A DNA stretch of 55,090 nt from Bradyrhizobium jicamae (GCF_001440395.1 NZ_LLXZ01000101.1:1-55090), one strand, 5' to 3'. Counted from the stretch's first letter, positions 33,143 to 42,136 are shown. Notes: a model not told the origin generated them from the letters alone. Program-made: numbers and translations.

Positions 33143-34228
33143 TTAGTTATCCAGCACGGTGTAAACGGCGCAGGGCGCTTCAATGCCGCGTAGATCATGT
33201 GTTCCCAGCGGAACAAGGGTCGCCGTCGTTTCAGCGGCTACCGCGCCTGAGATCAGAACTGTGCGGCCGAGTGGACGGCAAAGTCCTTCGAGCCGGCTGA
33301 CCAGATTCACCGCGGGCCCGATCGCGGTGAAATCCAATCGGTCGGCCGCGCCGACATTGCCCCACAGAATTTCGCCAAGATGCAACGCGACGCCGAACGA
33401 CAGCGAGGGCAACCCTTGCCCTCTCCGCTCGACGTCGAGATGCGCCATGCCGGCCTTCGCGGAAGCAACGGCGCGTACGGCCGCGTCGCAGGCGTCGCGT
33501 GGTTTCTCACCGACGGGGAAGATCGCGAGCACGCCGTCACCGATGAATTTCAGCACCTCGCCACCGAAGGCGTGAACCGAACCGGCGATGCAGTCGAACC
33601 AGGAGCCCAGCGCTTCGATAACGGAAGCTGCGGGCTCCGCCTCGGACAGCGCGGTGAAACTGCGCAGGTCGGCAAAGAGCAACACCGCCCGAATGGTTTC
33701 GCCGACTTCGCGCCGCAGCGGTCCCGTCAGCACGCGCGCGGCGCTGCGCCGGCCGAGATAAGCCTCGAGCGCGGCCGACAGCGTCGCACGCGCCGAGAGG
33801 GCGGCGAGCGGTGCCGCGGCAAAGCGGGCGGCCTCGCGCAATCGTTTGGCTTCCGCTTCGGTGAAACGGCGCGGTCCGATCCAGCCGAGCAGCGGCCCGC
33901 CCTCGCCTGTGCCGACGCTGTCTTCATGCACCGCGCCACCGGCGAGCCCTGCCAACCAGCTCCGCCCCGCATCGCCGGATGAAGGCCCCGCGCTTGCGAA
34001 TCCCGCCGGCGCAAATCCCACCGCCTCGATCACCTCTCCGTTCCCGGCTCGCCACAGCCAGGTGCGGCGGGCGATGATTGGATGCGGCACGGCGAGCGTC
34101 AGCGCCCCGCCGGCGAGCGGCACGCCGTCCGCGATCAGGCGCGTGCCGAGTTCGGCGAGGAACCGGTCCGCGCCCGGCGAAGTGCTGGCCGCATCGACCA
34201 ACCATGTCAGCGTCGAGTTCAGTTGCAT
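33143..34228 (-). CDS. class III adenylate/guanylate cyclase
   Basis: 361 residues. An N-terminal domain of unknown type (about 1-165) precedes a class III catalytic domain. Metal-binding aspartates are at D187 (LLFADLRSFTALSE) and D231 (KFIGDGVLAIFP). The transition-state Asn and Arg lie in GPAVNLVSRLE (N308, R312). The RLDF context near 297-300 suggests ATP use. Product would be cAMP. The start at 34228 has no clear ribosome site; the longer open frame upstream runs antisense to the SRPBCC gene and is rejected. Confidence 0.85.
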   Translation of the reverse strand: MQLNSTLTWLVDAASTSPGADRFLAELGTRLIADGVPLAGGALTLAVPHPIIARRTWLWRAGNGEVIEAVGFAPAGFASAGPSSGDAGRSWLAGLAGGAVHEDSVGTGEGGPLLGWIGPRRFTEAEAKRLREAARFAAAPLAALSARATLSAALEAYLGRRSAARVLTGPLRREVGETIRAVLLFADLRSFTALSEAEPAASVIEALGSWFDCIAGSVHAFGGEVLKFIGDGVLAIFPVGEKPRDACDAAVRAVASAKAGMAHLDVERRGQGLPSLSFGVALHLGEILWGNVGAADRLDFTAIGPAVNLVSRLEGLCRPLGRTVLISGAVAAETTATLVPLGTHDLRGIEAPCAVYTVLDN

Positions 34229-34361
34229 GGGCCGGCCATCCGGCGGGAGCAATTGCAAGGATCGTTGATTGTCATCGTCGCCACTTGGTAAATCAAAGCG
34301 CCGGCATATGTTCTCGTGCGGGTTGCACGATCCGTCATGCCAGAGAGCAACGAGGTTTTCG

Positions 34362-34811
34362 ATGCCAGAATCATTTGTGGTCCAGCGCGAGACCCAGATC
34401 GCCGCGCCGCGCGCCAGCGTATTCGCCTTCCTGACGGACCCCGAGAAGATCGTGCAATGGATGGGCAGCGAGGCCACCACAGAGATGCATCCCGGTGGAT
34501 TGTATCTCCTGAAGGGCGTGGGCAGCGCAACGGCGCGCGGCACGTTCCGCGAGGTGGTGCCGGTGCATCGCCTCGCCTACAGCTTTGGTTGGGAAGGCAA
34601 TGACGAGGTGCCGCCGGGATCAGGCCTGATCGAGATCGACCTGATCGAGCACGATGGCGGCACGTTGCTGCGCATGACCCATAGCGGTCTTCCCAGCGCA
34701 ACACATCAGGCAAGCCACGCCAAGGGATGGGCGCATTATATCGGCAGGCTGACGCTGGCGGCCGCCGGCCTGGATCCTGGCCCCGATCGTGGTCCGAACG
34801 GTACGCGGTAG
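34362..34811 (+). CDS. SRPBCC (AHSA1-like) domain protein
   Basis: 149 residues: FVVQRETQIAAPRASVFAFLTDPEKIVQWMGSEATTEMHPGGLYLLKG... is a standard START-like N terminus, with LLRMTHSGLP and the C-terminal helix HAKGWAHYIGRLTLAA. It is a different paralogue from that at 32188. The ATG at 34362 has CGAGG upstream. Divergent from the cyclase gene. Ligand unknown. Confidence 0.9.
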   Translation: MPESFVVQRETQIAAPRASVFAFLTDPEKIVQWMGSEATTEMHPGGLYLLKGVGSATARGTFREVVPVHRLAYSFGWEGNDEVPPGSGLIEIDLIEHDGGTLLRMTHSGLPSATHQASHAKGWAHYIGRLTLAAAGLDPGPDRGPNGTR

Positions 34812-34834
34812 CGGTCGAGGCCTTCATCGCCGGA

Positions 34835-35536
34835 CTATCCATCCGCTTTCTTCAACACCGTCACATGGAGGCGGCGGCGGACTTCCATCCCCTGCCGCCG
34901 GTAGAGCGCGATAGCCGAATGATTATGGGTGAACACGTGCAGGAACGGAATTTCGCCACGCGACACGATGTGGCGGGAGATGGCCGATAGCAGCATCTGC
35001 CCGTAGCCGCGACCGCGATGGGACGGATGCACGCAGACCGCCGTGATCTCGGTATAGTGCGCCGGCTTCATGCGCTCACCGATCATCGCCACGAGTTGTC
35101 CATCGACACGGATGCCGAGGAAGGTGCCGAGCTCATGGGTCCGCGTGCTGAACGGGCCGGGCTTGGTGAGTTCGGTCAATTCGATCATCGCCGGCACGTC
35201 GTCGATACCAAGGGTGACGATGTCGACGCCATTGGCCGGCGTTTCAAGGATCGTCCCGATCATCTGCTCGCCGGTATCAGCGAGAACGATCTTGAAATCG
35301 GCAGGCGGCGTTACCGGATCGGGCGTGAACAGCACGGCGATATCCTCCGGCGACATCAACGCGCCAAGCGCGGCAAAACTCTCAGCGGACATGTCGGGCA
35401 TATCGGCGAATGGCGTGATCGCCGTCGGATACCGCCGCGCGCGGGCGTCGCCTTCCGCCAGCGACTGTTGCGTGGTGGTGAGCGCGGTCCAGACCGGATG
35501 GTCGAGTGGATGGGTGGAGTTGTTGTGAACGGACAT
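34835..35536 (-). CDS. GNAT-family N-acetyltransferase
   Basis: 233 residues. The C-terminal half has the acetyl-CoA loop VCVHPSHRGRGYGQMLLSAISRHI and the HNHSAIALYRRQGMEVRRR ending. The N-terminal half (DHPVWTALTTTQQSLAEGDARARRYP) matches the FR47-like branch. Substrate unknown. It is 33 nt downstream of the SDR gene on the same strand and may be co-transcribed. Confidence 0.88.
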   Translation of the reverse strand: MSVHNNSTHPLDHPVWTALTTTQQSLAEGDARARRYPTAITPFADMPDMSAESFAALGALMSPEDIAVLFTPDPVTPPADFKIVLADTGEQMIGTILETPANGVDIVTLGIDDVPAMIELTELTKPGPFSTRTHELGTFLGIRVDGQLVAMIGERMKPAHYTEITAVCVHPSHRGRGYGQMLLSAISRHIVSRGEIPFLHVFTHNHSAIALYRRQGMEVRRRLHVTVLKKADG

Positions 35537-35569
35537 CGGGCTACTTTCATTCTCACATGCACGTCAGAA

Positions 35570-36547
35570 CTAGCGATAATCACCTGGGTCCGCCATCTTG
35601 CCGCCTTCGCGCACCTCGGCGGTGTAGCGCCAGATGTCGGGCCGCGAGCCGTCGATATCCGTAAAGCCATAGTGGCGCGCGAGTTCACCGGAGCTGACCG
35701 ACTTCTGATTCCACTTCGACCGATCGGAATCGGCGGCCAGCGCCGCGACGGCGCGACCGACATAGCGCGGCGATTCCGACAGCGCGAAATCCGGCGGCGC
35801 CTGGTGCTTGCCGCCTCCCCGCTCCGTCAGCGCCTCGCGCCAGTTCGTTTCAGTGACGCCGAAATTCTGCAGCATCATTTCCGAGCGCAGCCAACCCGGC
35901 GTAATCGCCACCGCCGTGGCGTCGTGGGCTGCGAGTTCGTGGCCCTGCGAATAAGCGAGACGGTTCACGCTCTGCTTGACGAGATCATAAAACACCGAGA
36001 TGCGGTAATGCGTTGCGTTGTAATCGGCCGTGCCGTCGGTGACTTCCACCAGCAGGCCGCCGGGCTGCGCGACCAGCAGCGGCAGCAGGTAATGCGAGGT
36101 CACCAGATGCGTCTCGATGCCGAGCCGCAGAATCCGCAAGCCTTTCTGCAGGTCGAGTTTCCAGATCGGCGTATTCCACTGCGGCGGCCCGCCTTTCAGC
36201 ACTTCGGCGCCCCAGATGTCGTTGACGAGCACGTCGACGCGGCCATGCTCGGCGCGGATACGCTCCGCCAGCGCCGCGACCTGCGCCGGTTCGAGATGGT
36301 CGACGGGAATAGCGACGCCTTTGCCGCCAAGGCTGGTCACGAGCTCGGCGGTCTCCTCGATCGTCTCCGGCCGGTCATAATCGGATCGCGTTGGAGCATC
36401 GGCGCGAGCGCTGCTGCGCCCCGTACAGATGACCGTCGCGCCGGCCTCGCCGAGCGCAGCCGCAATGCCACGGCCGGCGCCGCGCGTCGCGCCTGCCACG
36501 ACGGCGATCCGTCCGCGAAGCGATGCCCCATGTGACACCACGCTCAT
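35570..36547 (-). CDS. short-chain dehydrogenase/reductase
   Basis: 325 residues. The cofactor motif AGATRGAGRGIAAALG is followed by ICTGRSS, and the NSAG position reads VLVNDIWG, an unusual substitution. The helix with catalytic Tyr/Lys is probably YRISVFYDLVKQSVNRLAYSQ. The C terminus is longer than classical SDRs. This resembles the SDR branch with N-D-I-W motifs near DHRS1-like proteins. Substrate unknown. Confidence 0.85.
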   Translation of the reverse strand: MSVVSHGASLRGRIAVVAGATRGAGRGIAAALGEAGATVICTGRSSARADAPTRSDYDRPETIEETAELVTSLGGKGVAIPVDHLEPAQVAALAERIRAEHGRVDVLVNDIWGAEVLKGGPPQWNTPIWKLDLQKGLRILRLGIETHLVTSHYLLPLLVAQPGGLLVEVTDGTADYNATHYRISVFYDLVKQSVNRLAYSQGHELAAHDATAVAITPGWLRSEMMLQNFGVTETNWREALTERGGGKHQAPPDFALSESPRYVGRAVAALAADSDRSKWNQKSVSSGELARHYGFTDIDGSRPDIWRYTAEVREGGKMADPGDYR

Positions 36548-36615
36548 CCTGCCGCTCCTTCACGCGCCGCCGCAATCCGATCGCATCAAAGCGCCGCTCG
36601 AGCGCATTGTCATGC

Positions 36616-37143
36616 CTACTCTGCCGTCGCCTTGATCAGATTGTCGCGAAGTGTAACGACGTTTTCCTGCAACCGCGCAAACTCGTCGGGCTTCAATCCG
36701 GTCGCGGTCACCAGATTCATGTGCATGCCCTTTTCGCGCAATCGCCGACCGGCCTCGGTGAGGCTGATGCGCACCTGCCGTTCGTCTGCGGGATCGCGCT
36801 GGCGGCGCAGATAGCCCATAGCCTCCAGCTTTTTCAGGATCGGCGTCAGCGTGTTGGATTCCAGAAACATCTTCTCGCCGAGTTCGCTGACCGTCTGGCC
36901 ATCCTGCTCCCACAGTGCGACGATCGCGATCCATTGCGGGTAGGTCAGGCCGAGTTCGTCCAGGCCCTTCTTGTAGGCCCGCCCGAAGGCCAGATTCGCC
37001 GAATAGACCGCGAAGCACAGGAAGTCGCCGAGGCGCCGTTCGCCAGGCGACGGCTTGGGCTTCGGGTTAGCCTTTGAACTGTCTTTGGAATTGTCCCTGG
37101 CTCCGGCGCTTGAACCGGACCTGGAACCGTCATTCGGTCTCAT
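36616..37143 (-). CDS. MarR-family regulator, OhrR-like
   Basis: 175 residues: a 35-residue low-complexity polar N terminus, then the OhrR core LGDFLCFAVYSANLAFGRAYKKGLDELGLTYPQWIAIVALWEQDGQTVSELGEKMFLESNTLTPILKKLEAMGYLRRQRDPADERQVRISLT. The Cys in FLCFAVYSA is at the position of the peroxide-sensing Cys of OhrR. A redox-sensing role is therefore plausible. It is transcribed divergently from the VOC-cupin-CcdA-thioredoxin genes, with paired palindromic repeats in the shared promoter region. Confidence 0.88.
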   Translation of the reverse strand: MRPNDGSRSGSSAGARDNSKDSSKANPKPKPSPGERRLGDFLCFAVYSANLAFGRAYKKGLDELGLTYPQWIAIVALWEQDGQTVSELGEKMFLESNTLTPILKKLEAMGYLRRQRDPADERQVRISLTEAGRRLREKGMHMNLVTATGLKPDEFARLQENVVTLRDNLIKATAE

Positions 37144-37187
37144 GGGGTCGTCCTTTCCGACACGAACATGTGAAGTCTCGCATCCAT

Positions 37188-37273
37188 ATATATCGCATCC
37201 GATTAAATCGGAAGGCTTGACTTCATGTATCAGCAGCGCTTTATAGCGCGCATCCGAATATATCGCATACGAT
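37188..37273. promoter_or_regulatory. paired operators in the MarR/VOC divergent promoter
   Basis: ATATATCGCATCCGAT (37188-37203) and ATATATCGCATACGAT (37258-37273) are direct repeats 70 bp apart, each holding an ATCG/CGAT inverted repeat. The first continues into a TCCGATT-A-AATCGGA palindrome (37198-37212). A further GCGCT-TTAT-AGCGC inverted repeat sits between (37236-37249). One copy flanks each divergent start; the OhrR-like protein is the likely binder. Confidence 0.65.
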
Positions 37274-37292
37274 CTAACAACAGGAGAGAGAC

Positions 37293-37967
37293 ATGAACGC
37301 TACAGCCCCCCGTACCCCCGCCACGCCGGCCGTCGACCTGAAGCTCGAAATCGTCGTCATCCCGGTTGCGGACGTCGAACGCACCAAGCAATTCTACACA
37401 AACCTTGGCTGGCGGCTCGACGCCGATTTCGCCGGCCCCGACGATTACCGCGTGATCCAGTTCACCCCGCCTGGCTCCAGCGCCTCGGTCATCTTCGGCA
37501 AGAACGTGACCCCGGCCGCGCCCGGCTCCGCGCAGGGCCTCTATCTGGTCGTCTCCGACATCGAAGCCGCCCGTAAGGAGCTGCTCGACCGCGGCGTCGC
37601 GATCAGTGACGTGTTTCACGCAAATGGCGATGTGCACGTCGGCACGGACGAGCCCTATCTGTTCGGACGCAATCGTCTGAGCGGTCCGCATCCCGAGCGC
37701 GGCAGCTATCGCTCCTACGCCTCGTTCAGCGATCCCGACGGCAATGGCTGGCTGCTGCAGGAAGTCACTGCGCGACTGCCCGGACGCATCGACGGCAACG
37801 CCACCTCGTTCAACTCGTCGGCCGATCTCGCCGCTGCGTTCCGCCGGGCGGCCGCCGCTCATGGCGAATACGAGAAGCAGAACGGCGGCAAGCACGACGA
37901 AAACTGGCCGGACTGGTACGCCGACTACATCGTCAATGAACAGCACGGCCAGCAGCAGGCCGCATGA
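37293..37967 (+). CDS. VOC (glyoxalase-like) family protein
   Basis: 224 residues. A VOC fold covers about residues 15-160 (LKLEIVVIPVADVERTKQFYTNLGWRLDADFAG..., YRSYASFSDPDGNGWLLQEV). A C-terminal helical extension ends with EKQNGGKHDENWPDWYADYIV. VOC enzymes are metal-dependent lyases, dioxygenases or resistance proteins; the substrate is unknown. CAGGAGAG lies just before the ATG. It is the first gene of the run divergent from the OhrR-like regulator. Confidence 0.88.
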   Translation: MNATAPRTPATPAVDLKLEIVVIPVADVERTKQFYTNLGWRLDADFAGPDDYRVIQFTPPGSSASVIFGKNVTPAAPGSAQGLYLVVSDIEAARKELLDRGVAISDVFHANGDVHVGTDEPYLFGRNRLSGPHPERGSYRSYASFSDPDGNGWLLQEVTARLPGRIDGNATSFNSSADLAAAFRRAAAAHGEYEKQNGGKHDENWPDWYADYIVNEQHGQQQAA

Positions 37968-38036
37968 CCAGGCGAAGCGATCATCGTCTTCGGCGGCGAA
38001 CCCGCCGATGACGGATCTCAAACCAAGGAGCTCAAC

Positions 38037-38447
38037 ATGACCAAGCTGAAGACGATGCAAATCATGGCAATGGCGGCGCTTGTCGCCGGCGCCGTTCTGG
38101 CGCCGCTTGGCGCGCAGGCGCAGCAGAGCGGCGTCACGCGAACCGATCTGCAGCGGCACGATCTCAGCGCGCCCGGACGCGAGGCCATCCAGGTCCGCGT
38201 CGACCTCGCGCCCGGCGTGGCGTTTGGCAAGCACACGCATCCCGGCGAAGAGGTGATTTATGTGCTCGAAGGCCAGCTCGAATATCAGATCGAAGACAAG
38301 CCGCCGGTCACGCTGAAGGCCGGCGACGTGCTCTTCATTCCAGCCGGCGTGGTTCATTCGGCCCGCAATCCCGGCGGCGTCACCGGCAGCGAACTCGCCA
38401 CCTACATCGTCGAGAAAGGCAAACCTCTCCTCACGCTGGTGAAGTGA
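38037..38447 (+). CDS. secreted cupin-domain protein
   Basis: 136 residues. A signal peptide ends at A-Q-A about residue 28. A single cupin barrel follows, with the metal motif GVAFGKHTHPGEEVIYVLEGQLEYQIE and second strand LKAGDVLFIPAGVVHSARN. It probably binds metal in the periplasm. AAGGAG lies before the ATG. It follows the VOC gene by 69 nt and precedes ccdA. Confidence 0.9.
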   Translation: MTKLKTMQIMAMAALVAGAVLAPLGAQAQQSGVTRTDLQRHDLSAPGREAIQVRVDLAPGVAFGKHTHPGEEVIYVLEGQLEYQIEDKPPVTLKAGDVLFIPAGVVHSARNPGGVTGSELATYIVEKGKPLLTLVK

Positions 38448-38473
38448 TAGCGCGGCCCAGAGGAGAGTCCGAG

Positions 38474-39175
38474 ATGATCGAGATTGCGTTGGCATTGGCA
38501 GCCGGCTCGCTGACGGCGGCAGCGCCCTGCATCCTCCCGTTGCTACCGGTCCTGCTGGGCGCCTCCATCGGCAAACAAGACGGATGGCGACCGCTCTTCC
38601 TCGTGGCCGGTTTCATCACAGCCTTTTCCGGCTTTGCGATCCTGTTCGGCTCGTTCTCGACCGTCCTTGGCCTGTCGCACGACACCTTGCGGAAGGTCTC
38701 CGTCATCCTGCTCGGCAGCTTTGGCGTTCTGCTGCTGTGGCCGCAGCCGTACGAGTGGCTGATCGCGAGGTCGAACGGCCTGCTCTCGTTCGCCGACAGC
38801 GTCGTCACGAGCGCCGGATCAGGCAATGCAGGCGGCCTCGTTGTCGGGCTGGCGCTCGGCGTGCTCTGGACACCGTGCGCCGGGCCGGTGCTCGGCTCCA
38901 TTCTCACGCTGATCGCAACGTCCGAAAACCTGACACGCGCAGCCCTGCTGCTCGTCGCATATGCGATCGGCGCCGGCATTCCGATCCTGCTGATCGCCTA
39001 TGGCGGACAATACGCGACCACGCAAGTGCGGAAACTTGCGCCCTATACCGTCGCGTTGCAGCGAACATTTGGTGTGGCGGTGCTTCTCGTCGCGTGGGCC
39101 TTCTACACGCAATACGACAGCATCCTCGCCGTCTGGCTTTCGGAGCTTTATCCGAACCTTCAACTGGGACTATGA
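38474..39175 (+). CDS. ccdA: cytochrome c biogenesis / thiol-reduction membrane protein (CcdA-like)
   Basis: 233 residues, six membrane helices. The two redox cysteines are in TAAAPCILPLLPVLLG and LGVLWTPCAGPVLGSIL, as in DsbD/CcdA proteins that move electrons across the membrane to periplasmic thiol proteins. The start at 38474 is set by AGGAGA seven nt upstream. The stop overlaps the start of the thioredoxin-like gene. This makes a split DipZ-like pair. Confidence 0.88.
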   Translation: MIEIALALAAGSLTAAAPCILPLLPVLLGASIGKQDGWRPLFLVAGFITAFSGFAILFGSFSTVLGLSHDTLRKVSVILLGSFGVLLLWPQPYEWLIARSNGLLSFADSVVTSAGSGNAGGLVVGLALGVLWTPCAGPVLGSILTLIATSENLTRAALLLVAYAIGAGIPILLIAYGGQYATTQVRKLAPYTVALQRTFGVAVLLVAWAFYTQYDSILAVWLSELYPNLQLGL

Positions 39176-40158
39176 CCATGCGCAAGCTTCTCAGCCTGAT
39201 CGTCCTCGTTATCGTTGCCATTCTTGCCATCGCGCAGCTTGGCCCATCCGCGCTGCCAGGCGAAGAAACGACGCGGCAGGACTTCCGGCCCGCGCCGGAG
39301 TTCTCCGGGATTTCCGCCTGGCTGAACTCGCCGCCGCTGGCGACGGAAAGCCTCCGCGGCAAGGTCGTGCTGGTTCAGTTCTGGACCTACTCCTGCATCA
39401 ACTGCCTGCGCACGCTGCCTTACGTCACCAAATGGCATGAGCAATACAAGGACAAGGGTCTTGTCGTGGTCGGCGTGCACACGCCCGAATTCGCCTTCGA
39501 GAAGGAGCGCGTCAATGTCGAGACCGCGATCAAGCGCCTGGGCATCCATTATCCGGTCGCGCAGGACAATCAGTACCGCACCTGGCGCGCCTTCGGAAAT
39601 CAGTATTGGCCGGCTGCATATCTGATCGACAGATCCGGCACGATCGTCGCGACGCAGTTCGGCGAAGGCGGTTACCAGCAGATGGAAAACGCCATCGCGC
39701 ATCTTGTCGGCGAGCGCACGCCCACCACGCAAACGAGCGATCCGGACTTGAGCGCCGTCGCAACGCCCGAGATGTATCTTGGTTCGGAAAAGAACGACGG
39801 CGCCATCGTGGATCAGCAAATCGCCGCATCGCGCGATCGGCCTTACGTGCTGCCGGACAGCGTGCCGCAGAACAGGTTCGCGCTCGCCGGCCGCTGGAAC
39901 GTGACGGGCGACCGCGCCACCTCATCGGCAGACGGCGACGAAATCCTGCTTCACTTCGATGCGCCCAAGGTCAACATCGTGGCCGGCAGCGCTTCCCCAC
40001 AAACATTGTCCGTGATCGTCGACGGCATACAGCAACCGCCGATCACCGTCGATGTAAGCAGGCTTTATTCCCTCTACAGCGGCCCGGGTGGCAAGCACGT
40101 GTTGCGGCTGAAAGCACCCAAGGCCGGCCTCAGCGCCTACAGCTTTACGTTCGGCTGA
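39172..40158 (+). CDS. membrane-anchored thioredoxin-like protein (DipZ/TlpA type)
   Basis: 328 residues. An N-terminal signal anchor (LLSLIVLVIVAILAIAQLG) is followed by a TlpA/AhpC-like domain with catalytic FWTYSCINCLRTLPYV (C-x-x-C) and HTPEFAFE. A C-terminal beta domain (about 230-328) matches the NHL/DipZ C-terminal region. It would receive electrons from the adjacent CcdA. Its ATG overlaps the ccdA stop as ATGA, so translation is coupled. A second ATG two codons in is also possible. Confidence 0.88.
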   Translation: MTMRKLLSLIVLVIVAILAIAQLGPSALPGEETTRQDFRPAPEFSGISAWLNSPPLATESLRGKVVLVQFWTYSCINCLRTLPYVTKWHEQYKDKGLVVVGVHTPEFAFEKERVNVETAIKRLGIHYPVAQDNQYRTWRAFGNQYWPAAYLIDRSGTIVATQFGEGGYQQMENAIAHLVGERTPTTQTSDPDLSAVATPEMYLGSEKNDGAIVDQQIAASRDRPYVLPDSVPQNRFALAGRWNVTGDRATSSADGDEILLHFDAPKVNIVAGSASPQTLSVIVDGIQQPPITVDVSRLYSLYSGPGGKHVLRLKAPKAGLSAYSFTFG

Positions 40159-40164
40159 GCGATC

Positions 40165-40192
40165 GGGCGGAATGCGCGCTGCTATTCCGCCC
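40165..40192. terminator. hairpin between convergent genes, repeated at 50308
   Basis: GGGCGGAAT (40165-40173)/ATTCCGCCC (40184-40192) with a ten-nt loop GCGCGCTGCT. It separates two convergent genes and so may end both. The same hairpin with one loop change occurs at 50308-50333. Confidence 0.6.
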
Positions 40193-40202
40193 TCTCCTGC
40201 CT

Positions 40203-41414
40203 CTACGCCGGCACCGGCGCGGGCCGCGCCGCCATCATCGGCCTGAACGTCATCATGATCAGGAACGCGCCGAGCCCCATGATCCACGAGCCGATATAGA
40301 GCCAAGCGTAGCTCGCAAAGGTGTCGTAGATCAGGCCACCGGCGAGCGGCCCCGTCGCCATGCCGAGGCTGCCGGCCATCGCCGTGCCGCCGATCACGGT
40401 GCCCATCATCCGCAGCGGAAAGTTTTCGCGCACGAGAACGGCGTAGAGCGGCATGGTGCCGGCATAGAGGAAGCCGAACAATGCGGCGACGGCATAGAAC
40501 GCGGCAAGCTCGCGCACGAAGACGTAGCCGAGCGCGCCGAACGCCTGCGCCAGCAGGCCGAAGACAAGTATGCGCTTGGCGCCGAAACGATCGCCGAGCA
40601 GGCCGAAGGCGATGCGGCCGCCCATCCCGGCCAGGCCCTCGATGCTGTAGATGGTGACGGCGGCAATCATGGGTATGCCGCAACTGATGGCGTAGCTCAC
40701 GGTGTGGATGATCGGGCCGGAGTGGGTCGCGCAGCAGAAAAAATTCGTCAGCAGCAGGATGATGAATTGCGGCGAGCGCAGCGCCTGCGCGAGCGACATC
40801 TCCGGTTCCGCCGAAGCGGTGGACGGCGCGGCCGCCTTGCTTTCGAGCGCGGGCGCGCGGCGCACCAGCAGCGACACCGGAATCATGATCGCGGCGCAGA
40901 CGAGCGCGACGATCTGCATCGAGGTGCGCCAGTCATGGTTCGAGACCAGCCAGGCGGCGAGCGGCGACATGGTCATAGGCGCCATGCCCATGCCGGCGGA
41001 GACCAGCGACACCGCAAGGCTGCGATGGGTATCGAACCAGCCGGTGACGGTCGCCATCATCGGCGGCAAGATTGCAGCCGCGGCACCGCCAACCATCAGC
41101 CCAAACACGAATTGAAATACGACCAACGACGTCGCGACGCTGGCGAGTCCAAGGCTCGCCGCCAGCACGACCGAGCCGGTCAGCACCACCGGCCGCGGTC
41201 CCAGCCGGTCGGACAAGGTACCCCAGGCCATGCTGGTGAAGGCCATCGCGAGGAAGCCGACGGTCATGGCGCTGGATATGCCGGTCACCGACCAGCCGGT
41301 ATCTCGCGCGATCGGCTGCAAAAACACCGGCAGTGAAAACATGCCGCCGATCGCGACACAGCCTAGCAAGCCGCCGGCCGCGACGATGACCCAGCGATAG
41401 CGCGCGTTTTCCAT
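40203..41414 (-). CDS. MFS transporter (CynX/oxalate-formate antiporter-like)
   Basis: 403 residues, about 12 membrane helices. N-terminal VIVAAGGLLGCVAIGGMFSLPVFLQPIARDTGW and loop 2-3 WGTLSDRLGPRPVV match the MFS antiporter-1 group, with a second such loop GGRIAFGLLGDRFGAKRIL. Substrate unknown. Single gene, convergent to the thioredoxin-like gene and divergent from the deformylase-like gene. Confidence 0.9.
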   Translation of the reverse strand: MENARYRWVIVAAGGLLGCVAIGGMFSLPVFLQPIARDTGWSVTGISSAMTVGFLAMAFTSMAWGTLSDRLGPRPVVLTGSVVLAASLGLASVATSLVVFQFVFGLMVGGAAAAILPPMMATVTGWFDTHRSLAVSLVSAGMGMAPMTMSPLAAWLVSNHDWRTSMQIVALVCAAIMIPVSLLVRRAPALESKAAAPSTASAEPEMSLAQALRSPQFIILLLTNFFCCATHSGPIIHTVSYAISCGIPMIAAVTIYSIEGLAGMGGRIAFGLLGDRFGAKRILVFGLLAQAFGALGYVFVRELAAFYAVAALFGFLYAGTMPLYAVLVRENFPLRMMGTVIGGTAMAGSLGMATGPLAGGLIYDTFASYAWLYIGSWIMGLGAFLIMMTFRPMMAARPAPVPA

Positions 41415-41607
41415 TCCATCTCTCCACTTTTTGCTTTCTCTGGGTGGAAGACGAATGGGATCGGTCGAAAGCTACAGGTCGCCGGGCACGCCGCCTCACT
41501 TTTTTGCGAGCAGCAGGCGGCGCAGCAAGGGCCTTGCCCTCCCCTCGATGAGCGTGCGCCTCGCCGGTCTTGGCGCAAGGCGCCAACGGTATTATGCCAT
41601 CAGGATC

Positions 41608-42108
41608 ATGACCATCCGTCCCATCCTCCGTTATCCCGACCCGCAGCTTGCGCTCCCGGCCGAGCCCGTAACCACATTTGACGGCGCGCTGCGCGACCTC
41701 GCCACCGACCTGCTCGAGACCATGCATGCCGCGCCAGGGATCGGGATCACCGCGCCGCATATCGGCATCCTGTTGCGGGTCGTGGTGCTCGAACTCGACC
41801 CGGTCGAGGGCGCGCGGACCTATGTCAATCCGGAGATCATCTGGGCATCATCAGAGACGATCCTGCACCGGGAAGGCAGCGTCTCGATGCCCGGCGTCAA
41901 CGACGAGGTGAGCCGCCATGCGCGGGTCCGGATCGGCTATCACGACCTCGACGGCAACCCGCAGACCGAGGAATCGGAAGGCCTGCGCGCGGTCTGCCAT
42001 CAGCATGAGATCGACCAGCTCGACGGCGTGTTCTGGATCAGACGGCTGTCCCGCCTCAAGCGCGAGCGGCTGATCAAGCGGTTCGACAAGATGTCGCGCA
42101 ACGCCTAG
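41608..42108 (+). CDS. peptide deformylase-like protein with altered metal site
   Basis: 166 residues aligned over the whole deformylase fold (RPILRYPDPQLALPAEPV...). All three catalytic motifs are changed. GxGxAAxQ becomes GIGITAPH with His at the Gln50 place (H51). EGCLS becomes EGSVS, losing the metal-binding Cys (S91). HExxH becomes HEIDQ (H133, E134, Q137), losing one His ligand. Real deformylases need this Cys and both His residues, so normal deformylation looks unlikely. The start is the ATG at 41608; no other deformylase gene lies in the window. Confidence 0.88.
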   Translation: MTIRPILRYPDPQLALPAEPVTTFDGALRDLATDLLETMHAAPGIGITAPHIGILLRVVVLELDPVEGARTYVNPEIIWASSETILHREGSVSMPGVNDEVSRHARVRIGYHDLDGNPQTEESEGLRAVCHQHEIDQLDGVFWIRRLSRLKRERLIKRFDKMSRNA

Positions 42109-42136
42109 AGCGCCTGACCCGAACGGATGATCGACT

